Shown: positions 36,686-45,560 of the stretch, in pieces | Layout of the letters: every line of letters begins with the position of its first letter | Numbering within the stretch: the stretch's first letter is position 1 | Assembly (NCBI RefSeq): GCF_036227225.1 | Contig: NZ_CP109444.1 | Location: 5,251,501 to 5,315,500 of the forward strand | Reading direction: 5' to 3' | Source: Streptomyces sp. NBC_01478 | Lineage (GTDB): Bacteria; Actinomycetota; Actinomycetes; Streptomycetales; Streptomycetaceae | Length of the DNA: 64,000 bases | Position numbers and translations under genes: made by a program | The notes under the pieces: generated by a model | Database searches by the model: none | What the model saw: the letters and a program-made list of their open reading frames with translations, nothing else | What the model was told of the DNA's origin: nothing

Positions 36686-37678
36686 ATGAAGTACACGCAG
36701 CTCGGACGCACAGGCCTCAAGGTCAGCCGACTGGTCCTCGGCACGATGAACTTCGGACCGCAGACGAATGAGCCGGACAGCCACGCGATCATGGACGCGG
36801 CGCTGGACGCGGGCATCAACTACTTCGACACCGCCAATGTGTACGGCTGGGGCGAGGACAAGGGCCGTACCGAGGAGATCATCGGCAACTGGTTCGCCAA
36901 GAGCCCCGATCACCGCGACAAGACGGTCCTCGCCACCAAGGTCTACGGCAACATGGCCGCCGACGGCGACGCCTGGCCCAACCACGACAAGCTGTCCGCC
37001 GTGAACATCCGGCGCGCCGTGGACGCCAGCCTCAAGCGGCTGCAGACGGACTACATCGACATCTACCAGTTCCACCACGTCGACCGCGCCACCCCCTTCG
37101 AGGAGATCTGGCAGGCGATCGACACCCTCATCCAGCAGGGCAAGATCCTCTACGTCGGTTCCTCGAACTTCCCCGGTTACAAGATCGCCCAGGCGAACGA
37201 GATCGCGGCCCGCCGCGGCGGCACCATCGGCCTCGTCAGCGAGCAGTGCCTCTACAACCTCGCCGAGCGCCGCGCCGAGATGGAGGTCATCCCGGCCGCG
37301 CAGGAGTACGGCCTCGGGGTCATCCCCTGGTCCCCGCTCCAGGGCGGACTCCTCGGCGGGGTCATCAAGAAGGAGATCTCGGGCGGACGCCGGGCGAGCG
37401 GCCGGGCCGCGGACACCCTCGCCAACCCGACCTCACGCGCCCAGATCCAGGCCTACGAGGACCTCCTCGACAAGCACGGCATCGAGCCCGGAGAAGCCGC
37501 CCTGGCCTGGCTGCTGACCCGCCCCGGCGTCACCGGCCCGATCGTCGGCCCGCGCACGGCCGAACAGCTCGACTCCGCCCTGCGGGCCGTAGAGCTGGAG
37601 TTGAGCGAGGAAGTCCTCACCTCGCTGGACGAGATCTTCCCGGGCCCGGGCCCGTCGCCGGAGGCCTTCGCCTGGTAA
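36686..37678 (+). CDS. Aldo/keto reductase
   Basis: 330 aa, complete TIM-barrel AKR: catalytic Asp-Tyr in NYFDTANVYGWGEDKGRTE, Lys in VLATKVYG, His in YQFHHVDRATP, and a C-terminal GPIVGPRTAEQLDSAL NADP-binding segment. Probably an NADPH-dependent aldehyde/ketone reductase of the YghZ/AKR14-like group; substrate unknown. It is convergent with the small membrane-peptide gene, with a large hairpin between them. Confidence 0.92.
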   Translation: MKYTQLGRTGLKVSRLVLGTMNFGPQTNEPDSHAIMDAALDAGINYFDTANVYGWGEDKGRTEEIIGNWFAKSPDHRDKTVLATKVYGNMAADGDAWPNHDKLSAVNIRRAVDASLKRLQTDYIDIYQFHHVDRATPFEEIWQAIDTLIQQGKILYVGSSNFPGYKIAQANEIAARRGGTIGLVSEQCLYNLAERRAEMEVIPAAQEYGLGVIPWSPLQGGLLGGVIKKEISGGRRASGRAADTLANPTSRAQIQAYEDLLDKHGIEPGEAALAWLLTRPGVTGPIVGPRTAEQLDSALRAVELELSEEVLTSLDEIFPGPGPSPEAFAW

Positions 37679-37711
37679 ACGCCGTACAGGCAAGCGCGCC
37701 CCCAAAGGAGC

Positions 37712-37795
37712 GCGGGGCTGTGACATGTGCGGCTCCGCCGCGTGGGCGCGACCAGCTCCCGCTCGGCGGAGCCGAACGACGGCCCGCAGCCCCGC
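37712..37795. terminator. Two-tier hairpin between convergent genes (bidirectional terminator or dispersed repeat)
   Basis: The outer stem GCGGGGCTG (37712-37720) pairs with CAGCCCCGC (37787-37795). The inner stem CGGCTCCGCCG (37730-37740) pairs with CGGCGGAGCCG (37764-37774). The sequence has the look of the common Streptomyces intergenic element GCGCC..GGGGCTG; it ends 2 nt before the last codon of the peptide gene on the minus strand. Confidence 0.7.
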
Positions 37796-37797
37796 CC

Positions 37798-37887
37798 TCA
37801 CTTGCCGAGCGCAGCGGCAAGCCCCACGACAACGAACAACAGCACAAGCGCACCGGCCATGATCCGGTTCCGGGTTTTCGGGTCCAC
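37798..37887 (-). CDS. 29-residue single-span membrane peptide
   Basis: GTG 37887 to TGA: product MDPKTRNRIMAGALVLLFVV then VGLAAALGK, one membrane helix with a basic N-terminus. It starts 10 nt after the ThpR stop and shares its operon. The clear hydrophobic segment and the tight spacing favour a real gene; too short for usual ORF filters. Function unknown. Confidence 0.7.
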   Translation of the reverse strand: MDPKTRNRIMAGALVLLFVVVGLAAALGK

Positions 37888-37897
37888 GTACCCGAGC

Positions 37898-38452
37898 CTA
37901 ACCGCCCGCCCCCAACCCCCAGCGGGCGACCGCCTCATACCGCGGCTGCTCCCCGGGAACCCCCGACCTCGGCAGGCTGCTCCGCACCAGCACCAGCTCG
38001 TCCACCGTCCACGCCCGCCCCGCGAAACCGTCGAGCCGGTCGAGATACGGCCGTACGTCCACCGCCTCCCGGCTCCGCGCCAGGGTCAGGTGGGCGCGAT
38101 ACCGCCGGTGCTCCCCCGCCACCGCCTCCTCGCAGCCCTCCGCCAGCGCCCGCAGCGCGGCGAGATCGCCCGCCGCCCCCGCCCACAACGCCCGCCCCTC
38201 CCCGAACTGCCCGCCCCCGCGCACCGCCAGCCCGAAGGGTTCGATGCGGCGAGCGGTCCGCTCCAGCCGGGCCGACAGTTCCGGTACGACGTCCTCGTCG
38301 ACCTCGCCGTAGAAGGCGAGGGTGAAGTGCCAGCCCGGGCGGCCGGTCCAGCGCAGGGTGTCCGCGGTCGGGAGGGTCCTCAACTCGGCCACCGCGGCGG
38401 CGAGTTCGGCGGTGATCTCCTCCGGGGGCAGCACGGCGGCGAAGAGTCTCAT
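37898..38452 (-). CDS. thpR: RNA 2',3'-cyclic phosphodiesterase (ThpR, 2H superfamily)
   Basis: 184 aa. Two HxTx catalytic motifs, HFTL (about residue 42) and HLTL (about 120), with normal spacing for the 2'-5' RNA ligase-like 2H family. It hydrolyses 2',3'-cyclic phosphate ends; the in vivo substrate is unknown. It shares a promoter region of 26 bp with the divergent GNAT gene. Confidence 0.9.
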   Translation of the reverse strand: MRLFAAVLPPEEITAELAAAVAELRTLPTADTLRWTGRPGWHFTLAFYGEVDEDVVPELSARLERTARRIEPFGLAVRGGGQFGEGRALWAGAAGDLAALRALAEGCEEAVAGEHRRYRAHLTLARSREAVDVRPYLDRLDGFAGRAWTVDELVLVRSSLPRSGVPGEQPRYEAVARWGLGAGG

Positions 38453-38466
38453 GAGCCTCAGCCTGC

Positions 38467-38473
38467 CACTATG
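38467..38473. promoter_or_regulatory. Overlapping -10 elements of a bidirectional promoter
   Basis: CACTAT on the plus strand lies 6 nt before the GNAT ATG (leaderless). On the minus strand the complement CATAGT (38473-38468) is 15 nt from the ThpR ATG. The two hexamers share five base pairs. Confidence 0.5.
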
Positions 38474-38478
38474 GACGC

Positions 38479-38991
38479 ATGGCTATCAGCATCAGGGACG
38501 GCGGCCCCGAGGACATCCCGGCGATACTCGGCATGCTCGACAGCGCCGTGGCGTGGCTCGTCGCGCAGGGGCGGACCGGGCAGTGGGGCAGCACACCGTG
38601 GTCGGAGAATCCGAAGGCCGTGGCGATGGTCGAGCGGTATGTCACGACCGGCTCGCCGTACATCGCCGAGGTCGACGGCGTTCCGGCCGGCACGCTCACC
38701 CTCACCGACTCCCCCGGGTCGTACATCGAAGCCGTCGACGAGCCCGAGCGGTACGTCCACATCCTCGCCTCCGACCGCCGGTTCAAGGGCCACGGCGTCG
38801 GCAGCGCGCTGCTCGCGCACGCGGCGGAGGTGACGCGGCGGGCCGGTGTCTCCCTGCTGCGGGTGGACTGTTACGCGGGGGACGACCGCAAGCTCGTCGC
38901 CTACTACGAGGGCAACGGGTTCACGGCGACCGAGGCGTTCACGGTTGGCGAGGACTCGTGGCCGGGACAGGTGCTGGCCCGGAGGGTGTAA
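38479..38991 (+). CDS. GNAT-family N-acetyltransferase
   Basis: 170 aa, full GNAT domain with the acetyl-CoA pyrophosphate loop RRFKGHGVGSALLAHAA and the C-terminal YYEGNGFTATEAF. Acyl acceptor unknown. Divergent from thpR, convergent with the MFS gene downstream. Confidence 0.88.
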   Translation: MAISIRDGGPEDIPAILGMLDSAVAWLVAQGRTGQWGSTPWSENPKAVAMVERYVTTGSPYIAEVDGVPAGTLTLTDSPGSYIEAVDEPERYVHILASDRRFKGHGVGSALLAHAAEVTRRAGVSLLRVDCYAGDDRKLVAYYEGNGFTATEAFTVGEDSWPGQVLARRV

Positions 38992-39019
38992 CCCCCGGGC
39001 CGGCCACACCGCACAACTC

Positions 39020-40375
39020 TCAGGCCGCCGTGGCCAGTTGCTCCCGCTCGCGCGGGACGAAGGCGACGCTCGGATGGCCGTGGTTCCAGTCGAAGGACAG
39101 GCGCAGGTCGCCGATGCGGGCCAGGATCACGCCGATCGTGGCCGCGGCGGCGGCCGCGATGACGCCGCCGAGGGCGAAGCTCACCCGGGGGCCGTAGGCA
39201 TCCGTGATCCAGCCGACGATCGGTGCGCCCACCGGCGTACCGCCCATGAAGACCATCATGAACAGGGCCATGACCCGGCCGCGCATGGCCGGGTCGGTGC
39301 CCATCTGGACGGCGGTGTTGGCCGTGACGTTGACCGTCAGGCCGGCGATGCCGATCGGGATCATGAGCAGGGCGAACAGCCAGTAGGAGGGGGCCACGGC
39401 CGCTACGACCTCCAGCAGGCCGAAGGCCGCCGCCGCCGCGATCAGGACGCGCAGGCGGGTGGTGCCGCGGCGGGCGGCGAGCAGGGCGCCGATCAGGGAG
39501 CCGACCGCCATCAGCGTGTTGAAGAGGCTGTAGGCGCCGGCGCCCGCGTGGAAGATGTCGTCCGCGTAGGCCGACAGCCACACCGGGAAGTTGAAGCCGA
39601 AGGTGCCGATGAAGCCGACGAGGACGATCGGCCAGATCAGGTCGGGGCGGCCGGCGACATAGCGCAGGCCTTCGCGGAGCTGGCCCTTGCCGCGCGGTGC
39701 GCGCTTCGCCACGGCCTTCAGGTCGCGGTTGCGCATGAGGAGCAGACTCGCCAGGGGCGCGACGAACGACAGGCCGTTGAAGAGGAACGCCCAGCCGGTG
39801 CCGACGCCGGTGATCAGGACGCCCGCGACGGCGGGGCCGACCAGGCGGGCGGACTGGAAGTTCGCCGAGTTCAGGCTGACCGCGTTCTGCAGTTGCTCGG
39901 GGCCGACCATCTCGGAGACGAAGGACTGGCGGGCCGGGTTGTCGACCACCGTGGCGAGACCCACGGCGAAGGCGGCGACGTACACGTGCCAGACCTGGAC
40001 GTGGCCGGAGAGGGTCAGGAAGGCGAGGGCGAGGCCGGTGAGGGCCATCGCGGACTGCGTGACGAGCAGGGTGGGGCGCTTGGGCAGCCGGTCGACGAGG
40101 ACACCGCCGTAGAGCCCGAAGAGCAGCATCGGCAGGAACTGGAGGGCGGTCGTGATGCCCACGGCGGCGGAGGAGCCGGTGAGGCTGAGGACCAGCCAGT
40201 CCTGGGCGATGCGCTGCATCCAGGTGCCGGTGTTGGAGACGACCTGGCCGATGAAGAACAGCCGGTAGTTCCGGATCTTCAGCGAGCTGAACATCGAGGA
40301 CTTACCAGGTGGGGTGGGCGGGGAGTCGGGGGTGGCTGGCGCGGGGGCGGAGTCTGCTCCGGTTCCCGAACTCAA
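39020..40375 (-). CDS. MFS transporter (DHA3-like)
   Basis: 451 aa, about twelve helices beginning at FFIGQVVSNTGTW; the motif A-like loop GVLVDRLPKRPTLL is present after helix 2, and the mid-protein helices carry NPARQSFVSEMV. Likely an exporter of small molecules. It starts 25 nt downstream of the marR stop, so it is the target gene of the MarR regulator. Confidence 0.9.
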   Translation of the reverse strand: MSSGTGADSAPAPATPDSPPTPPGKSSMFSSLKIRNYRLFFIGQVVSNTGTWMQRIAQDWLVLSLTGSSAAVGITTALQFLPMLLFGLYGGVLVDRLPKRPTLLVTQSAMALTGLALAFLTLSGHVQVWHVYVAAFAVGLATVVDNPARQSFVSEMVGPEQLQNAVSLNSANFQSARLVGPAVAGVLITGVGTGWAFLFNGLSFVAPLASLLLMRNRDLKAVAKRAPRGKGQLREGLRYVAGRPDLIWPIVLVGFIGTFGFNFPVWLSAYADDIFHAGAGAYSLFNTLMAVGSLIGALLAARRGTTRLRVLIAAAAAFGLLEVVAAVAPSYWLFALLMIPIGIAGLTVNVTANTAVQMGTDPAMRGRVMALFMMVFMGGTPVGAPIVGWITDAYGPRVSFALGGVIAAAAAATIGVILARIGDLRLSFDWNHGHPSVAFVPREREQLATAA

Positions 40376-40400
40376 AAGGTCGCCTCCTACATAGACGGAC

Positions 40401-40838
40401 TTACAGGTGTGCGAGTTTCTCCAGCACGGGGGCGGCGGCGACGATCTTCGCCCACTCGTCCTCGTCGAGGCCGTCGACCAGGCCGGCCAGGAACGCGTTG
40501 CGCTTGCGGCGGCTCTCTTCGAGCATCGCCTCGGCCTGGGGGGTCTTGGTGACGACCTTCTGGCGCCGGTCCTCGGGGTGCGGCTCCAACTGGACCAGGC
40601 CCTTGGCCTCGAGCAGCGCCACGATGCGGGTCATCGAGGGCGGCTGCACATGCTCCTTGCGAGCGAGCTCGCCAGGAGTCGCGCTGCCGCAGGTGGACAG
40701 GGTGCCCAGCACCGACATCTCGGTGGGGCTCAGTGACTCGTCGACCCGCTGGTGCTTGAGTCGACGGGACAACCGCATCACGGCTGATCGCAGGGAGTTC
40801 ACAGCGGCAGCGTCGTCGCCATGGGTTAGGTCCGGCAT
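40401..40838 (-). CDS. MarR-family regulator
   Basis: 145 aa. Winged helix with ELARKEHVQPPSMTRIVALLEAKGLV and wing PHPEDRRQKVV. Operon with the MFS exporter, autoregulated through the inverted repeat that overlaps its own promoter. The leaderless arrangement (-10 element 7 nt before ATG 40838) and an operator across it make a simple self-limiting circuit. Confidence 0.92.
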   Translation of the reverse strand: MPDLTHGDDAAAVNSLRSAVMRLSRRLKHQRVDESLSPTEMSVLGTLSTCGSATPGELARKEHVQPPSMTRIVALLEAKGLVQLEPHPEDRRQKVVTKTPQAEAMLEESRRKRNAFLAGLVDGLDEDEWAKIVAAAPVLEKLAHL

Positions 40839-40840
40839 GT

Positions 40841-40872
40841 TCTTTAGCGTAACTCATTACTCTCGCTAAAGA
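40841..40872. promoter_or_regulatory. MarR operator overlapping the marR promoter
   Basis: TCTTTAGCG-N14-CGCTAAAGA, perfect 9-bp arms. The minus-strand -10 TACGCT (40851-40846) is inside it, 7 nt from ATG 40838. Confidence 0.75.
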
Positions 40873-40991
40873 CCAATGGGACACGCCGAGATGCCCGTGA
40901 CCCTGGCCACTGAACCCTTCCGTCACCCATATGAGTGATACCGGCGCGGAACGTCACCCACCGTCCGGAACCGCCCCGGACCCTCGTCTTC

Positions 40992-41183
40992 ATGGGGACC
41001 AGCGTGCTCAGCCTGCGGATAGACGGGGAGCTGCTCGAACGGCTCCGACACCATGCGGCCAAAAGGGGAATGAGCGTCCAGGACTATGTGGTCCAGACGC
41101 TCATCCGGGACGACTTCGACGAGCGGTTCCAGACCGCCGTGGACGAGACCGAGAAGTTCTACGGCGTCAACGGGGTCACGTGA
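40992..41183 (+). CDS. Ribbon-helix-helix DNA-binding protein
   Basis: 63 aa from ATG 40992 (a GTG at 40935 is also in frame and gives 82 aa). N-terminal strand SVLSLRIDGELLERLRHHA and GMSVQDYVVQTLI form the RHH fold; the acidic C-terminus may bind a partner. Its 3' end overlaps the convergent NCS2 permease gene by 8 bp. No toxin partner is adjacent, so a transcription-factor role is likelier than an antitoxin. Confidence 0.8.
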   Translation: MGTSVLSLRIDGELLERLRHHAAKRGMSVQDYVVQTLIRDDFDERFQTAVDETEKFYGVNGVT

Positions 41184-42570
41184 GACCCAGCGCCGGCATC
41201 AGGTAGTAGAAGCCGAAGACCGCCGCCACGACGTACATCGGCACCGGGACCTCCCGGCCCCGGCCCGCCACCAGCCGTAGCACCACGAACGTGATGAAGC
41301 CCATGCCGATGCCGTTCGTGATCGAGTAGGTGAACGGCATCATCACCATCGTGATGAAGGCCGGGATCGCGATCGTGTGGTCGGCCCAGTCGATCTCCTT
41401 GACGGAGCCCGCCAGGATCAGGAAGCCCACCGCGAGCAGCGCGGGGGTGGCCGCCTGGGACGGGACCATCGTGGCGATCGGCGTGAGGAACAGCGCTACG
41501 GCGAACAGGGCGCCCGTGACGACGTTCGCGAAGCCGGTGCGGGCGCCCTCGCCGACACCGGCCGTGGACTCCACGAAGCAGGTCGTCGCGGAGGAGGAGC
41601 TGGCGCCGCCCGCCGCGACCGCGATGCCGTCGACGAAGAGGACCTTGTTGATGCCGGGCATGTTGCCCTCGCCGTCGGTCAGCTTGGCCTCGTCGCTGAT
41701 GCCCATGATCGTGCCCATCGCGTCGAAGAAGCACGACAGCAGGACCGTGAAGACGAAGAGGACGCCGGTCAGTACGCCGACCTTGCCGAAGCCGCCGAAC
41801 AGGCTGAACTTGCCGATCAGGCCGAAGTCGGGGGTGGCGACCGGGTTTCCGGGCCACTTCGGGGTGGTCAGGCCCCAGGAGGGGATCGTCGCGACCGCGT
41901 TCACGATCACCGCGAGGACGGTCATCGTGACGATCGAGATCAGGATCGCGCCGGGCACCTTGCGGACGATCAGCGCGAGCGTGAGCAGCGCGCCGAGGAT
42001 GAAGATCAGCACCGGCCAGCCGTTGAGGTGACCGTCGGCGCCGAGCTGGAGCGGGACGGTGGTCTGGGCGGCGTCCGGGATGCGGGAGATGAACCCGGAG
42101 TCCACGAGCCCGATCAGCATGATGAACAGGCCGATACCGATCGAGATCGCCTTGCGCAGCCCGTACGGCACCGCGTTCATCACGCGCTCGCGCAGCCCGG
42201 TGGCGACCAGCAGCATCACGACCAGGCCGGCCAGGACGACCATGCCCATCGCGTCCGGCCACGACATGCGCGGCGCGAGCTGGAGGGCGACGACGGAGTT
42301 CACGCCGAGTCCGGCGGCCAGCGCGATCGGGACGTTGCCGATGACCCCCATGAGGAGGGTGGTGAAGGCGGCGGTGACGGCGGTGGCGGTGACCAACTGG
42401 CCGTTGTCGAGGTGATGCCCGTACATGTCCTTCGCGCTGCCCAGGATGATCGGGTTGAGCACGATGATGTACGCCATCGCGAAGAAGGTGGCGAACCCGC
42501 CCCGGATCTCGCGGGGGAGCGTGGAGCCCCGTTCGGAGATCTTGAAGTAGCGGTCGAGGGCGGTCTGCAT
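41176..42570 (-). CDS. NCS2/AzgA-type purine permease
   Basis: 464 aa, about 12-14 helices of the NCS2 fold: AGLGVNSVVALQL, SATTCFVESTAGVGEGARTGFANVVTGALFAVALF and MMPFTYSITNGIGMGFI match the AzgA (hypoxanthine/guanine/adenine) subgroup. Proton-driven uptake of purine bases. Its start is divergent from the DUF2530 gene; its 3' end overlaps the RHH gene by 8 bp. Confidence 0.9.
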   Translation of the reverse strand: MQTALDRYFKISERGSTLPREIRGGFATFFAMAYIIVLNPIILGSAKDMYGHHLDNGQLVTATAVTAAFTTLLMGVIGNVPIALAAGLGVNSVVALQLAPRMSWPDAMGMVVLAGLVVMLLVATGLRERVMNAVPYGLRKAISIGIGLFIMLIGLVDSGFISRIPDAAQTTVPLQLGADGHLNGWPVLIFILGALLTLALIVRKVPGAILISIVTMTVLAVIVNAVATIPSWGLTTPKWPGNPVATPDFGLIGKFSLFGGFGKVGVLTGVLFVFTVLLSCFFDAMGTIMGISDEAKLTDGEGNMPGINKVLFVDGIAVAAGGASSSSATTCFVESTAGVGEGARTGFANVVTGALFAVALFLTPIATMVPSQAATPALLAVGFLILAGSVKEIDWADHTIAIPAFITMVMMPFTYSITNGIGMGFITFVVLRLVAGRGREVPVPMYVVAAVFGFYYLMPALGLT

Positions 42571-42690
42571 TGGATGTTCCTACGAGCAGAAGTGGACAGA
42601 CGGAAACCGTTTCAGTATGAACATATGAAGACGTCAGGCGCTATCTCCGCGCGTAGACCCACGGTGATCCACGGGTCTTGTCCCGCCTCG

Positions 42691-42696
42691 TAAGCT
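42691..42696 (+). promoter_or_regulatory. -10 element of the DUF2530 gene
   Basis: TAAGCT, 6 nt (GGGGGC), then ATG 42703. The same G-run could act as an SD, so leaderless or short-leader cannot be decided. Confidence 0.4.
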
Positions 42697-42702
42697 GGGG
42701 GC

Positions 42703-42999
42703 ATGGCGAAGTGGACACCGACACACGAGGCACCTGAGCCCCTGGAGGGCCCGATCGTCCCGACGATCATCGGCCTCACGATCCTCTGGTTCGTCCTCTT
42801 CCTGGCACAGCTCCCCTTCTACGGCTGGTTCGACGACCACGGCCATCTGTGGTGGCTGTGGACCTGCCTGGCCGGGGCCGGGCTCGGGCTGATCGGCATC
42901 TGGTACGTCCGGGGGCGCGACGCGGCCCTCAAGCGGCTGGCGGCCGAGGCGGCGGCGGCGGGCGCCTCTCCTGCCGGCCCCTCCCCTGCTGCGGAGTGA
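42703..42999 (+). CDS. DUF2530 membrane protein
   Basis: 98 aa with two helices (VPTIIGLTILWFVLFLAQLP and WLWTCLAGAGLGLIGIWYV) and an Ala-rich, charged tail. The domain occurs widely in actinobacteria; function unknown. Confidence 0.85.
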   Translation: MAKWTPTHEAPEPLEGPIVPTIIGLTILWFVLFLAQLPFYGWFDDHGHLWWLWTCLAGAGLGLIGIWYVRGRDAALKRLAAEAAAAGASPAGPSPAAE

Positions 43000-43099
43000 G
43001 GAGTTCCCCCTACACCCCAGGCATCACCCGGGCCCGCCCGCCGTCCTCCGCTGGTCGGATCTTCCGGGCACTCGGCGGGTGAAGCCGTAAATCCGCACG

Positions 43100-43105
43100 T
43101 ACCGT
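43100..43105 (+). promoter_or_regulatory. -10 element of the P-type ATPase gene
   Basis: TACCGT, 7 nt, then ATG 43113; leaderless pattern. Confidence 0.5.
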
Positions 43106-43112
43106 CGACTGC

Positions 43113-45509
43113 ATGACGCACACCGACGCGGGCGCCGAACTCGATCCTGTGCACCCCGTGCCCATTCCGCCCGCACGGGCGCGTGGGCTCACCGCCGCCG
43201 GGGTCGCCGAACGGGTGGCGCGCGGGGAGGTCAACGACGTCCCGGTGCGCAGCAGTCGGTCCCTCGGCGAGATCGTGCGGGCCAACGTCTTCACCCGGTT
43301 CAACGCGATCATCGGCGTGCTCTGGCTGATCATGCTGTTCGTGGCGCCGGTGCAGGACAGCCTGTTCGGGTACGTGATCATCGCCAACACCGGGATCGGG
43401 GTCTTCCAGGAGTGGCGGGCGAAGAAGACGCTCGACTCCCTCGCGGTGATCGGCGAGGCGAAACCGACGGTGCGTCGCGACGGGGCCGCGGTGGAGGTGA
43501 GCACCTCCGAGATCGTGCTCGGGGATCTCATCGAGATCGGGCCCGGGGACAAGGTCGTGGTCGACGGGGAGTGCGTCGAGGCCGACGGCCTGGAGATCGA
43601 CGAGTCGCTGCTGACCGGTGAGGCCGATCCGGTCGTGAAGCGGCCGGGGGACGCGGTCATGTCCGGGAGTTTCGTGGTCGCCGGCGGCGGCGCGTTCGAG
43701 GCGACGAAGGTGGGGCGTGAGGCGTACGCCGTCCAACTCGCCGAGGAGGCCTCGCGATTCACGCTCGTCCACTCCGAGCTGCGCACCGGTATCTCCACGA
43801 TCCTCAAGTACGTGACGTGGATGATGATCCCGACCGCGATCGGCCTGGTCATCAGCCAACTCGTCGTCAAACAGCACGGGTTCAAGGACTCGATCGCGCG
43901 GACGGTCGGCGGGATCGTCCCGATGGTGCCCGAGGGGCTGGTGCTCCTCACCTCGGTGGCCTTCGCGATCGGTGTCATCCGGCTTGGCCGGAAACAGTGC
44001 CTCGTCCAGGAACTTCCGGCCATCGAGGGCCTCGCCCGCGTCGACACGGTCTGCCTCGACAAGACGGGCACGCTCACCGAGGGCGGCATGGACGTCACCG
44101 AACTGCGGTCGCTCGGCGGGGCCGACGAGACGTACGTACGCAAAGTCCTCGGCGCGCTCGGGGAGTCGGACCCGCGGCCGAACGCGTCGCTGAAGGCGAT
44201 CATCACCGCCTACCCGGACAGCGAGGAGTGGCGGTGCGTGGAGTCGCTGCCGTTCTCGTCGGCACGGAAGTACAGCGGGGCGTCTTTCAGCGAGGGGAAC
44301 GGGGAGTCGAGTACGTGGTTGCTCGGGGCGCCCGATGTCCTTTTGGGTGCGGATGATCCCGCGCTGGAGGAGACCGGGCGGCTCAACGAACAAGGGCTAC
44401 GGGTGCTGTTGCTGGCGCGGGTCTCGGGTGAGCTGGACGATCCGGGGGTCGCGCGGGAGGCCGAGGCGACCGCGCTCGTCGTCCTGGAGCAGCGGTTGCG
44501 GCCCGACGCGGCGGAGACGCTGCGGTACTTCGCCGAGCAGGATGTGCACGCCAAGGTCATCTCCGGGGACAACGCGGTGTCCGTGGGGGCGGTGGCCGGG
44601 AAGCTGGGGCTCACCGGGCAGGTCGTGGATGCGCGTCAACTGCCTTCGGACCAGGAGGAGATGGCCAAGTCCCTGGACGAGGGCACGGTGTTCGGGCGGG
44701 TCACCCCGCAGCAGAAGCGGGACATGGTGGGGGCGTTGCAGTCGCGCGGGCACACGGTCGCGATGACCGGGGACGGGGTGAACGACGTGCTCGCCCTCAA
44801 GGACGCCGACATCGGGGTGTCCATGGGCTCGGGGTCCGAGGCCACGCGGGCGGTCGCGCAGATCGTGCTGCTCAACAACAGCTTCGCGACGCTGCCTTCG
44901 GTGGTCGCCGAGGGGCGTCGGGTCATCGGGAACATCACGCGGGTGGCGACGCTGTTCCTGGTGAAGACCGTGTACTCGGTGTTGTTGGCTGTGCTGGTGG
45001 TGTGCTGGCGGGTCGAATATCCGTTCCTGCCACGGCACTTGACGCTGCTGTCGACGCTGACGATCGGCGTCCCGGCGTTCTTTCTCGCGCTGGCGCCGAA
45101 CACGGAGCGGGCGCAGCCCCACTTTGTGCGGCGGGTGATGCGGTACTCGATCCCGGGTGGGGTGATCGCCGGGGCGGCCACCTTCGTGACGTATCTGATC
45201 GCCCGTCACTACTACACGGGGAAGGGCTCGTTGGAGGCGGAGACCAGTGCGGCGACCCTGACGTTGTTCCTGATCTCGATGTGGGTGCTGGCGATCATCG
45301 CGCGGCCCTACACGTGGTGGCGGGTTGCCCTGGTGGCTTCGATGGGGGCGGCGTTCGTGGTCGTGCTGGTCGTGCCGTGGCTTCAGCATTTCTTCGCGCT
45401 GAAGTTGGTGGGGGTGACCATGCCGTGGGTTGCGGTGGGGATCGCGGGGGTGGCGGGGGTTGTGCTGGAGGGGGTTTGGAGGGTGGTCGATCGTCGGGGT
45501 TCGGTCTGA
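43113..45509 (+). CDS. P-type cation-transporting ATPase (CtpE-like)
   Basis: 798 aa, close to the length of Mycobacterium CtpE, a calcium-uptake P-type ATPase. Actuator-domain loop LLTGEADPVVK (TGEA rather than TGES), TM4 ion-site MVPEGLVLLTS (PEGL), phosphorylation site DKTGTLTEGG, hinge TGDGVNDVLALKDADIG, and ten predicted helices (four C-terminal in pairs). ATP-driven cation transport; calcium is inferred from the PEGL motif and length. It lies alone, with -10 element 7 nt before ATG. Confidence 0.9.
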   Translation: MTHTDAGAELDPVHPVPIPPARARGLTAAGVAERVARGEVNDVPVRSSRSLGEIVRANVFTRFNAIIGVLWLIMLFVAPVQDSLFGYVIIANTGIGVFQEWRAKKTLDSLAVIGEAKPTVRRDGAAVEVSTSEIVLGDLIEIGPGDKVVVDGECVEADGLEIDESLLTGEADPVVKRPGDAVMSGSFVVAGGGAFEATKVGREAYAVQLAEEASRFTLVHSELRTGISTILKYVTWMMIPTAIGLVISQLVVKQHGFKDSIARTVGGIVPMVPEGLVLLTSVAFAIGVIRLGRKQCLVQELPAIEGLARVDTVCLDKTGTLTEGGMDVTELRSLGGADETYVRKVLGALGESDPRPNASLKAIITAYPDSEEWRCVESLPFSSARKYSGASFSEGNGESSTWLLGAPDVLLGADDPALEETGRLNEQGLRVLLLARVSGELDDPGVAREAEATALVVLEQRLRPDAAETLRYFAEQDVHAKVISGDNAVSVGAVAGKLGLTGQVVDARQLPSDQEEMAKSLDEGTVFGRVTPQQKRDMVGALQSRGHTVAMTGDGVNDVLALKDADIGVSMGSGSEATRAVAQIVLLNNSFATLPSVVAEGRRVIGNITRVATLFLVKTVYSVLLAVLVVCWRVEYPFLPRHLTLLSTLTIGVPAFFLALAPNTERAQPHFVRRVMRYSIPGGVIAGAATFVTYLIARHYYTGKGSLEAETSAATLTLFLISMWVLAIIARPYTWWRVALVASMGAAFVVVLVVPWLQHFFALKLVGVTMPWVAVGIAGVAGVVLEGVWRVVDRRGSV

Positions 45510-45560
45510 GGGGACCGACTCCTGGGGTGTCGTCGGGCAGCCGTCGGGAAGGATGGGGCG

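Noticed and set aside
38846..40552. A 568-codon plus-strand frame opposite the MFS and MarR genes
   Set aside because: Very Gly/Asp/Arg-rich antisense reading without motifs; the minus-strand genes are clear.
40992..41183. RHH protein as an antitoxin
   Set aside because: No toxin gene is next to it; the downstream gene is a convergent permease.
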